Source: Phoenix dactylifera
Lineage: Eukaryota > Streptophyta > Magnoliopsida > Arecales > Arecaceae
Length of the DNA: 64,000 nt
NCBI RefSeq assembly: GCF_009389715.1
Contig: NW_024067910.1
Coordinates: 186,001 to 250,000, forward strand
Direction: 5' to 3'
The position numbers were made by a program, and so were the translations under genes. Shown piece by piece: positions 9,873 to 21,987 of the stretch. Position 1 is the stretch's first letter, and each line of letters begins with the position of its first letter. The notes under the pieces are model-generated. The model did not search any database, was not told the DNA's origin, and was given only the letters and a program-made list of their open reading frames with translations.

Positions 9873-12800
9873 GTTAGTCTGATTTTTTTTAATCAATTTT
9901 ATGGATTGTAGGTGTACTTCAAATAGATATTTTTTGTATTTTGCATTCTTGCTCGGATATTGTGGTATTGCATGCCAACGCATTGCGATCTTGGCACTGG
10001 TATGGAATATGACATGTGCGCCAATGCTTGGGCCATACTGGCAGGCAAAGCATGCATTCCACACAAAGTAGCATGCAGCCATATTTCACTTTAATACATG
10101 TTTCACCATCATATGCTTTGTAATAAAATTGTTAATTTTTTATTTTAATTTTGTAGTTTGTGCATGTTTATGTACATGTGTGCATGGTTATGCGCATCTG
10201 CATGCATGAGTGTTCATTTATCTGTGCGGCTGCATCATAGGCCATCAAAATTAAGAATCATCACCAGAAATCAACCACAGCGGACTTTCCTAGTACTGAA
10301 TAAAAAGATTACAAAATGGATAGTTTTTAGTTTTGAGATATTTGGTTTGATTCTATTTATGTTTGATATCCTGATTTCTTGGATGTTGGTTCTGTGTACT
10401 AGGATCTGTAGATTATCATGAACAGATTAGATCTTTGACAAGAAACCCATTTATATTATTATGAAAACCAACTATCTTGTAACTGCAGAATGGTTAGATT
10501 TCTTTGTGTCCAGAGTTATATTGTTTTTATGATTTTTAAATTTTATATCATGATCACAGGTAGTTATTTTATATGACAAAATCAGTTTGGATGACAAATT
10601 CATGTATGATTGAAAAAGACTTATGAGTTCAAAAGTTCCCCATAGTTAGAGACAAACTTTTGCACATGATGTATGTGCATGTATATATAAAAACATGTGC
10701 GCATGTGTACACAACATTTGCATGCATGTGAACGTGTATGTATGTATGTGCAAGTATGTATGTATGGTGTGACACTGTGTCCGAATCAATGAGTTATGCT
10801 TGAAATTATATATTCCTTACTCATGTTTCTGTGCATATACTTTGTTTCACGTATAAAAATATGTTTCAAGAAAAAATCCAATGTTTATCAAGATTGCAAC
10901 TCCAGCTTTTATGAGAGTACTTTAACATATACAAGTTATGTATACTTGTGGCAAATACTAAGTTACAAGCTTTAAGGATCAATTAAAAAACCCTAATTTA
11001 AAGTCTGCTTAGAACATATACAAATGCAAGTATTATTCCCCAAACTAATGGGGTAATAGCTAAGATGAAACAATCTCCAAGTCACCACAATCTTATAAGC
11101 TTCTTACTATATGCAAATGCTTTTGATCCTAATGATGAAGAAATTACTTCTCCTAAACAGACTTTGTTTTTCGGATTTTCCCTCTTAAGTGAGCTCTCTA
11201 GTGCTTCCATACTTGTCACATATTTAAGATGCCTTCCTAACTCTATAAGCTGTGAAAGAGAAAGCATGAGGTTTTTGGTTTGCAAAAGTTTTCTATGACA
11301 GTTCTTTCTTTATTAATTAATCTAGAATTGGTGCACTTAAAGAAGTATTATTCATGATTGATTTAGAACTTTGTAAGCTGGAAATAGCTTGGGATGCTCC
11401 ACACCAAGGTACACCGACTGGTACCGGTCGGCGTATCGGTGGAGACCCGAACCGGTTCGGCTTGTTCGGTCGGGTTTTGGCTACGACACCATTTTTTTGG
11501 GGGAGTTTTCTCTCTTTTGGATCTTTTTCTATGAAATGAAGTCAAATTTGATGTTTTTTTGTTGGTTTTTTTATTTTTTTTCATGATTTTTTGATTTTTA
11601 TGTTGAGTTTTGAGGTTTAAGCTAGATGATGCATCTTATTACTTTGAAATGATGCAAGTCATAAAATGAAGAACATAAAATATCTTCAAATTAAGATACA
11701 ATCAAGTACATACATTTAAAGCACTCTCGGATATCTAAAATCGGGTTGAGTGGCGATGCTTCTCGTAAATATCCGGACCATCGGCATAATAAGGAGGTAG
11801 ATCAACCTACCCTTCTAACCAAGTGGCGTTGTAGTCTTATATGTTCAATCCTTGAGGAATGTACGCCGGGTTATAAGAACTCTCGGATCTCTTGCTGAAG
11901 TTCTGGCTCTGAGAGATATTCTCTTGCTAATAATATGGCTGTGGAAGGGCCCATCCAAAAATGCCGGCAACAAAATCGACCCATGAGACCCTTCGAGCTG
12001 TGTAGGATAGTAGCCACTATGGTATGCTTAATCGGCCTGTACCGGCCGGTTCAGCCTGTACTGGACCGGTCTGGAACAGAGGTGGAAAACAGTTACGAAT
12101 GGCATACCAGTGTGCACCGGTACAAGGTCGAACTGGATCGGTTCCGTCCTGTTCGGCTAAGACTCGGTGCGAACCAGCACGGAGTTCGGTCCATTGCGGC
12201 ATTTAATGCCACTGTAGCATTGTAGCTGTGCTACAGTGATATTAAATGCCACTGTCATAGCTACCATGCAAGTATAGTATCATTAAAGTGCAGCTACAGT
12301 ATCATTACACTGGCATTTAATGCCACTGGAACAGCGAAGTGCATCTACAATATCATTACAGTGCAGCTACAATATCATTACAGTGGCATTTAATGCTAAT
12401 GTAACAGCTACAATACCATTACGGTGCAACTACAGTTTCATTATAGTGCTGCTACAGTGTCATTACGGTGCAACTATAGTTTTATTATAGTGCAGCTACA
12501 ATATCATTACAGTGGCATTTAATGCCACTATAGCTATGCTGTGGCATTTTTGCATGTGCATGTGCTTGCCGCAGCCCAAAAAATGGTGGCATAGTTGAAA
12601 CCCGGCCGAACCAATTCGCCATCGGTACGCCGACCGGTACAGTTTCAGCATACCTTAGTAGCCACTGGAAGATGATTTTGACGCACCACATGCGAGGTTA
12701 TCTGCAGCTTCATCTTGTCCTCCTGAATGACTGTGAGGAGCTCGTCTTCTATATACAATGGTATCCTCGCGGGCTCTATCAGATGGCCTACCGTAGTCCC

Positions 12801-15800
12801 TATCCTGTGTAGCATGCGTAAATTGAAACTCACCGGTATATCGAAGACCCGCCTCCGGTTGTGTCTTATAAATAATATCATACTGTCCTCCACTTTCTTT
12901 ATGGCTAGCAGATCCATCACCACTACAATTTTCATCTCTGCTGCTTCAGGTCTTCTCCTCGACACTCTCCATTAGGGCCCTTTGTTTTTCTTTTTTCGTT
13001 TGTTGAGCAGGTGCCTTCTTACCCTTGTGCCCCTTTCTGCCTGGCTACCATACCCTCCTGATCGAGTCGACTGGGTACCGTAGCGTCCTCGTCTGAGCAT
13101 CTCTCGATCATCTCTCTGAAAGGATGTGTCGTACCAGTCATGTGATGACTAGCTCTCCTCTGGTTGTGGCTGATCAGCCGTGGGAGTGCATGGAATATTG
13201 CGCTCAGCCTATTGCTCTGGATCGACCCTAGCCTCACTGGCTATGAAGCCGGATGGTCGTGGAGGCAATCCTGGCTCGTCAAGCTCGGGCTCCTGCTGCT
13301 GGCCCACAAGCCAGCCGAGCATAGGATCATCGTCATCATCTGTGAAAGCCTTATTGATCGGATCTGCATACTTGAGGTCCACTTCTTCTTGAATGCATTT
13401 TAGCTTCAATCGCAGATTGCAATGCATATAAATAAAGTTGTTGAGGCGCTTTTGTGTCAAACGGTTTCTTTGATTGCCGTGGATGAGGGCAAAGGTGGAC
13501 CAGTTGCGCTCACAGTCACTCGAGGAGACCGTCTGGGAGAAGATTCGGATAGCTATCCGCTTAAAATTTTTTGCGGACCTGCCAAAATGAATCCACCATT
13601 GAGCTGCAAAAATTGAAAAAAATTGCATATATGATGGTGCCATATTAGTAACCATGTAACGCTAAGTGAATGTCTTTCTGATGTGTAACGTACCTGGATT
13701 CATAGTTGTCTTGCTCACGACAACTGCTTGCTTTTCAAAGCTATTGCTGCCCTCTCTAAATAATTTGGTCTGTGAAAAAGAAGCATGTTGTACTATGTTA
13801 ACAATAGAAGTTGCCGGTATACTTACACATGCTAATAAATCATAGTTACCTCTTCTAGACATGACGTCGCGACTTCTGGATCAAGCTCCATCTTGTAAAT
13901 GACATTACGCAGAGCCTCCGGAAGTTCGTCATCCATACCAATTCCAGCTTCAGGTAGTATGTTGCACATAGACGAGACCGTCTTAATAAAATTATGCAAG
14001 TACATGTACATCATCCATAGATCTACAACGTATAAAAAAATCAAGCCCAAATCGAAAAATTTGGCATGATCTCCTTTTTTTATTTGCAATTTTTGACCTC
14101 GTTTTTCTAAGCACCTTAAAAAAATATTGAAGAAAAAAGGTAGGAGAAATAAACCATACTTTAATTAGCCTTTGCTAGATTTTTTTGAAAGGAGAACAAC
14201 GTTCTCTCACCTCAATTTTTTTTCACGCCGTCTCTGCTAGTTCACTCCGGATCCGCCTCCCCTTCCTCTGCTGGTTTCTAGCGATGCTTCCTTGCTAGTC
14301 GGCTTTTATAGTCCGATGATGCTCGGTATTTGATCGGACAGCGCACACGCTGTTGGGCCGAATTCAAAAAGCGCTGCGCGCTGTGGTCAAAAAGGCCACA
14401 GCGCACGGCCTTTAAAACAGAAAAGCAAATCGGTGCGAATTGGACCGGTTCGCACCGGTATAAGGATGTACGATGTACCAGTGCAAACTTGTCTGGTTGA
14501 CACCGGTACGAAGCCGGAACCATTTTCTACGGCTGTACCGGACCGATTAGGGTACGGGCTAAACGGCCGGTACGGGCCGGTTCAGCATACCATGCTCTAT
14601 ACTCCCATGATTTAGTAGCTTATTCACAGCTAGGCTTGTATTTTATAAGAACAACATGTATACTAATTTTTGTGGGCACCATCTTGCTCTCCTTCTCTTT
14701 GTTCTAAAAGGCAATGCACCGTGTGCACTGCAGCAGTCATGACTCATAAGCTAAGATAAGTTTATGAACAAGTAAGGTTTGTGCATATTATTGTTTTTTC
14801 AAGATCAAAAAGCACATTCTAGACTTTTCATGCACCTATGCCTTTCTTGTAGGTTTATAATTTCTACAATAATCTTGAGATCAAATCACATTTAGACTTT
14901 AGATAGGTTAGCTGTTGTGGCAAACTCTCTAACAATATGGCAGCATTTTTGATCTTCATATGCTAATTAAGATCACGTAAAATTTCAAGTCTATTTTCAA
15001 TCCAACTTCGATGAATCCATCAGTCATCATATATTTATGTGACATTCTTGCAAATAAGTGGAGCTGATCTGTGGACTTTGAAAATATATAGTTTCATGTC
15101 CATATTTACTTGAGCAGGAAATTTTATATAGCTCATTTTAGAATCTCATCAAGTTAAAGAAAGAATTTGTGTTTTCTTTTTTGCAGTTCTGAGTAATATA
15201 TTTTTAGAGTGTCAACATATGCTTTCTTTTCTTGACAGGCTACAAGAAAACATGAAATGTATAGTTTTTTGTGAAGAGAATTATGGTTGCAAGATCATTA
15301 GCATATATCCTCAGGAACATAAAGCCTCTTCATTATTGGAAATGTGAGTTCCTCGTGGGATGTCACTCTGGATTGAAAAGCATGTCACGGAAGAAATTGA
15401 ATGCCATTGTTGAAAAATTTTCTTCTGGTGAGGTACTGTCATGACACCCTGTTGGGAATGTTTTGTAATAATTCCATTACTACTTAAAAACTAAACTATC
15501 CAAAGATGCACCATTATATGACTTCCATCATATTGAATGTTCTTTCAAGTTTGTCTAGAATAGCATATGCTGGGTGGTAGCTAATTTTCTTTTCTGTAAC
15601 ATTTTCATCTTTGAGTTATTTTTCTGGCAGAACATTTTTGAATTACCCATTGAACTGGAAGATTTGTATCACTCTGAAGTGAAGAATATATATCATGAAG
15701 ATGACGAAGTTAACTTTGGAATCTTTGGCTGTGATGACATTTTTATATCATTATGTTAATGATATAAACCATGTCACTGTATACTTTTATTTTCATTGTA

Positions 15801-18800
15801 TGGATGTTATGGTTAAATGATAGGAACATTGGACATGAAATTTTTGTTGTTCTGATGATTTTTGATAGACTTATGCTAAGATAAATAACCGGGAAAGTTT
15901 TCTGTAATATTGGAGTAATCTATTTTTCAATTGGTCAACTTACTATTTTTCATGGGACCGGTACCGGATCAGCGTGAAATCCGGTACCGGTAATTTATTG
16001 TTGAAGAACCGGTACGGGACCGGTTCGAACCGGTACGCCACCGGTTCGGATCGGTACGCCACCGGTTCGGACCGGTACGCCACCGGTACAGACCGATACG
16101 GGACCGGTTTCGTATCGGTCCGGGACGCCACCGGTACGCCGACCGGTACCGGTACGGCGGACCTTGCTATTTTTAATATGACGAAGATGCCGCTTTGGAT
16201 TCTCTGTTGATTTAGTCAGGGCTCTGATTTTTTGGCCAGTGATTCAGAAAAATATGTTGAGGCTTAACAAAGACCTCTCAGGTGTTGTGTGTGTAGTCAA
16301 TTTAATAAATGCAATATAAAAAACAAGCAGAGGGAACCTATAATCGAACTCCACAAATAAGTGAATAACACTGAGTGTGCTTGATTGTACAAGAATGCCT
16401 TCCTGATCTGCTTGGAAGGATTTCTTATTTCATTTTGTTGATGTGCCAGGTGAATCTCCTAGTTGCTACTAATGTAGCTGAAGAAGGACTTGATATTCAA
16501 ACCTGCTGCCTTGTAGTGCGGTTTGATCTGCCGGAAACTGTAGCCAGCTTCATACAGTCCAGAGGACGCGCTCGGATGATAACATCTGAATATGTATTTC
16601 TGGTGGAGAGGTGCTCTCTTTATGTAAAAGTTGTCTGAATGCTCGAGAACTTGAATTTCTATACGTTTTTTGTTTTAAAATGAAAGTATTGACCAGATCA
16701 TCTTCAATCCATTATTTCTGTTCTCAGAGGAAACCAGCATGAAGAGAAACTACTGGATGATTTTATGTCTGGGGAGGATATTATGAATAAAGAAATTGGT
16801 TGCAGGACATCTGGTGAGACCTTTGATTATTTGGAGGATGGTAGATATAAAGTTAGCAGCACTGGTGCCTCCATCAGTACTGCCTGCAGCGTTTCCCTTC
16901 TTCATCATTATTGTGCCAAGCTACCTCGTGATATGTATGTAGCTGCTCAGTCTTTTTTTTTTTGTGGCTTCATTACCTTGTGAACGTAAATTCCATGTCC
17001 ATGCATCCCTCTCAGTGTGACTTATAAAATTTATGTTTCTGCTGTAGATATTTCACTCCTGCACCAGAGTTCTTCTACATAGATGACATAAATGGGACTA
17101 TTTGCAGAATAATTCTTCCACCAAATGCTCCTATTCGTCAGGTTGAAAGTTTGCCCTATCCTTCGAAGGATGAAGCTAAGAGAAACGCATGCCTTCAAGC
17201 ATGTAAGGAGCTTCATGAACGAGGTGCTTTAACTGATTATCTTTTGCCAGGTCTAGGTGATGATAAGAAGAAAGAATCAACAATGCATCATTCCGAGTGT
17301 GTCAGTAGTGAAGGTTCACTTGTTTGTTTCACTTAGTTGTCAAGATTTTAGTACTATACAGGTGTTCAATACATCAGTTATTTATTTATTTATTTTTCTT
17401 GTGTTCTCCAGATGATAATCTAAGAGAAGAACTTCATGAGATGCTAGTTCCTGCTGCTCTTAAAATATCGTGGAATAATCTTGATAATGACATAAATCTG
17501 TTTTCTTATTATATTAGATTTGTTCCTATCCCGGAGGATAGACAATATCGGATGTTTGGTCTTTTTGTTAAAGCTCCTCTCCCTAAAGAAGCTGAATCAT
17601 TGGAAGTTGATTTGCATCTTGCTCATGGTAGAATTGTTAAGACAGGGTTTAAACCTTTAGGGATGTTAACATTCAACAAAGAGGAGGTGAAAAATCTTTA
17701 GACTTAGTCAACAATCTCATTCTATTATGCATCCTGCTTCACATGTAGATCTTGTCTAACATTATTAAAGAATTTTTGCAGATAAAGCTAGCAGAAAATT
17801 TCCAGGAAATGTTCCTCAAGGTCATCCTTGACCGGTCAGACTTCTTTTCTGACTTTGTTCCTTTGGGAACGTATGATGCATCTCAACATAGCTCATCAAT
17901 CTTTTATCTCTTGCTTCCAGTCAAGCAACAAAGATATGGGGAAAACATGACTGTTGATTGGACAACTATTAGTTGTTGCTTGTCATCACCGGTCTTTGGC
18001 CCTATAACAAATTTGTGTGAGAAGGGTCCCTGTCCCATGAATAATACTTTAGAGCTACTTAATGGTCCAATCAACAAATGTGATGTCTTGAACAGCTTAG
18101 TTTGCACTCCCCACAACAATCTGTTTTTCTTTGTTGATGACATTCTTCATGAAACAAATGCCAGCAGCCAACATGGGGGTACAAAAACTATGAGCCATGC
18201 AGAATACTACGAGAACAGGTATATGAGTACCATGCTTCCTATATATGCAGTCATGTAGATTTGGATGTACAAATTTAGATGCATGCGTGATTTTATTCAA
18301 AGACCCACTGTGCTTTTTGCGTTTAGGAACTTAGCTATCTTGGTAATTAGATGGTTCTATTTTGGGAGAGGAGGTAGAGAATTGTATTAGTAATATAGTT
18401 GAGGTACAAGACATTTTTATCTATGGGAATGTTGGATAATGCAAAAACCTAATCAAAGGGTCATAATATCAAACTCAAGAACTTGAAATTATGTATATGA
18501 AAGGGGAAAAGCAAGATAACCATTAATTTATGCTCAGGTATTTCACACACACTAACCCTAAAAGATTGTTGACAATATAAAAAAATGTACGTATATTTAG
18601 AAAAGATTACAAACTTTCGTAGTTTTATTAATTCGATCATATCATGTGTTGGTAAATAGAAATTAGTTGACTCTGGGTTGTTCATATTTTCTGAACTTGT
18701 TTTTATGTAATTATAAAAGTAGGTAAGAGTCCTATTTTAAGTAGGTTTGGCGTGCAAGAATCGTACTTTAGATCGATTTTGGTTTGGTCCATTGATAGGC

Positions 18801-21800
18801 CATAAAGTCACTAGGATTTGCTGGTTTGCTATTTAAGCGTCTCTCTATCAATGTTTGAAATGTTAAGTATTGGAGATACTGTAACGACTAACGACCAAGA
18901 ATGGGCACTCACCATACCAAGGATTATACCAACAAAAGGGATCGATGAGTATGCATGGAAACACTCCAAACACCCTTGATGTGGTCTTTTGCAGCCTCAA
19001 GACTCTAGTTTTGGTTTTTGTTCTCTCTATTTATGTTTTCTTGTCTAAATATTATGATTTTGCAGGAAATAATATAGGAGTATTGAGTTCAATGCCCTTG
19101 TCATGGTTTTTTGTTGTGTTGAAGTCAGTAACATGCATACATATCATATAATGTCGCATAGTCTGCAATCTGAGATACATTTAAAAGATATATATGTTAA
19201 AATTAGCAATTAAAATGCAAGTAAAGAATGGAAAGAATATATTTATAACATCATCTAACAATAATAGCTACTTCTACCCACAATCATTCAAATGAGCACT
19301 GTGATCATCAATAATCACATACTTGGCATTAGCTTACTTGTCCATATTTTTTTAAACCAATTTTAAATTTTTCCAAAGTTTTTAGTCATTTGCTTTATTT
19401 TTTGGTGTAGCAATTTAAGCTCTCTTTTTTTAGTGATTTTAGTTTTAACATTATGTTTATACTCTTTTTTTTGGTGTAGCAATTTAACATATTTCTTAAT
19501 TAACTAAAATAGATAATTAATTTAAAATTTATGACAATTTTTGGCCTTGGCTGAGTGGAACCAGAGCACACTCCAATTATTTTGATTGTTGATCAAACTT
19601 TGGTAGAATTTGTGCATGACTGTTGCCAAAATAGTTGTAGATTGGTCGATTCTGTGTGAAAGCCCTTGTAGCAGCTTGTCCCTTATTCGGTTATTCCTCT
19701 TCTTTCCGCCTTAAAATGGTGGAAAACAAGAGAGGATTACCTTTTAATCCACTTCTTGAGCATTAGCGAGGTGTATTGCTTGGTTTGAGAGCGGTCCGAA
19801 GTCAGTTCAAGGAAAACCACTCTTGATTCATCCGCCATTTGTTCTGGTGGTTCGGAGGTGGTTCAGATAGTTTTTGTTTAGAGTGAGCCTCCATATGCCA
19901 AAAGGAACCTCCTTGTACCAAGAAAGCTTTGCTATGGCATGTATTAAGAGGTACACTCTAAAGTCTAAACTGCTCAGTATTTCAAACCTTGCTTTCTATA
20001 TAAAGTTATGTGAGTTTATGAAATTTGCATTTTCAAGAAAGAAATTGTGTATGGTGTAGATCCTGTTACTTAATTTTTAGAATCGTAGTTTACTTTTAGA
20101 AGAAGTCATGAAGTTTATATGAAGATCTACTAGGGTTGGATCAAAAAATAATTATACATGTTTTCAGAGGATGAAAGGATTTCTTTATGCCAGTTTTGGC
20201 CCTTCTCATCTCCTTCCTTCTATTCTCTCTTTTTCATGTCTATTCTTTTACCTTTGGTTTGTTTAATCTATTATCTAAAATTTAATTATATATCAACAAC
20301 AAAGCCTTCCGTTTAGCCTAAATGTTTTCAGAACCTCATTGCATCGAACCGGCCTGTTCTGGTCCGAAAAAGACCAATTCTGGCCCGTAGGAGCCGGAAC
20401 CAAATTGAAATGGTGAACCGGTCCGGTTTTGCACTGGGTCGGCTCGGTACTGTTTGAACTGGGCGATTCAGCAGACCTTGGCCACAACAATTACTAGATT
20501 CATATTGTGTATGGAACTTGCTACTTTCTGATTATCTAATAGATGAAACATGTGTTTTTGTGCATTGGTGCTCGTGTGTTTATTTTCATGGTACGTTCAA
20601 GGTTAAAATATACTTGGGAATGTAATGAGAATATGAAATAAGTTTATATTTATAGCTAATTTATTGGTTCCATTTGTACACTAGATTTTAGATAGCAGCA
20701 AATTACAACAAGTCTTTCTCAAAACCTATTATGCATGTATTTTGGGGTAACCCTGTGGCCAGAATGTTTCATAGATCTTGTACTTACTAAAGCGGGTTAG
20801 TTTAGTTAACATATCAAGGTCTGGAATAGGATTAGAATGTATTATGCTTATTTTGTCTAAGGATCTTGCTTGCTTCTACTGGTCTTTCATTGTGAAACTT
20901 AATATAGGAAAGACTAATTGTGAATTTCAATTTCGATACAATAGTGAATGAAAACTTAAGACTAATCGTACATTGTTGGTGCTGCACGTTTTCCTTTTTT
21001 CTTTTTTGGGAGAGAAAGTAACATACCTCCATTTTCTGCATTATATTGGCATCAGATTTCAGATTGACCCTTTTAACTATAGTTAATTTTCACTATTTTT
21101 TTACAATAATAGTAAATTTTGTAGTACAGTCACAAATTGCCAACAATTTGTACTTGCGAAATGGGTAGAGTTTATTATCCTAGCTGATCAAGTGTCTGTT
21201 GCATAGAGAAGGAGAGGAATCCTTAGGTATTCATGATTCAGGTCATGGTTGTGCAAGATAAAAAACTGCACGAATGCAAAAATGTTGGAAACATAAAGGC
21301 TGTCTTGATTATGGGAGATGCAAAACATAAAGGAATGATAATTCTGCAATCAATCCATCTCATGTTTACACCAATGATTTGGTTCTCTAAGACATCTCTG
21401 GTTATGAAGATGTCAATAAGATGAAACTTCTAAACTATTTTGCTGTCAAGACCATCAAGCGGATAAATCAATTTGTGCTATTACTTCAGGATGAGCTTCT
21501 CTTGGATTGCGGGCGAGTTGTTTTAGCTGAATGGATTGGCATATGCACCTGGATGGATATTCTCTAAATCAAATTGAACAAGTGTTAAGCCAATTAAGTG
21601 GCCTTCTTTTCGATAATTCTTATGTAGGAGCTACACGTCATATTGATCTATTGGACTGCTTAATTGTAAAACAGATTAGCTTGACTGCACTTTCTAGGAA
21701 AACATGTGCTACCATCCATTATTTCAAAACTATCACAATTCACAAGTAATCACAGGATAATTCTTAAAAAATAGGTGCCTGCCATGAAACTAGAAATGCC

Positions 21801-21945
21801 AACAGGTTGGTTGCGAAATCTACCTTGTTGGGGAATCCTCAAAAATTTCTATTAAGTTGGAAATTCTTGATGAAGGAGAATATGAAAGAATATATAAGCA
21901 GTTCCATTCAGCTTTGAGACAAATATAAATGTAAGAGACTAAGAG

Positions 21946-21987
<42 letters not shown>

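Larger units (their letters stand above)
11405..14594 (-). mobile_element. hAT transposon remnant with CCGGTACC-type ends and transposase fragments, in DCL4 intron
   Basis: The left end CAAGGTACACCG and the right end (read inward from 14594) CATGGTATGCTGAACCGG match the ends of the small CCGGTACC elements. The flanks CTCCACAC (11397-11404) and CTCTATAC (14595-14602) agree at 6 of 8 positions, plausible for an old hAT duplication. Inside, on the - strand, lie transposase fragments with a hAT dimerisation domain. Most of a normal hAT transposase N-terminus is missing. A 640-bp element is nested at 12018-12657. This may be a decayed relative of the source of the small elements. Confidence 0.55.

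Noticed and set aside
12222-12535. Regularly spaced repeats resembling a CRISPR array
   Set aside because: Units are imperfect and contiguous with no unique spacers, in a plant transposon. It is a minisatellite.
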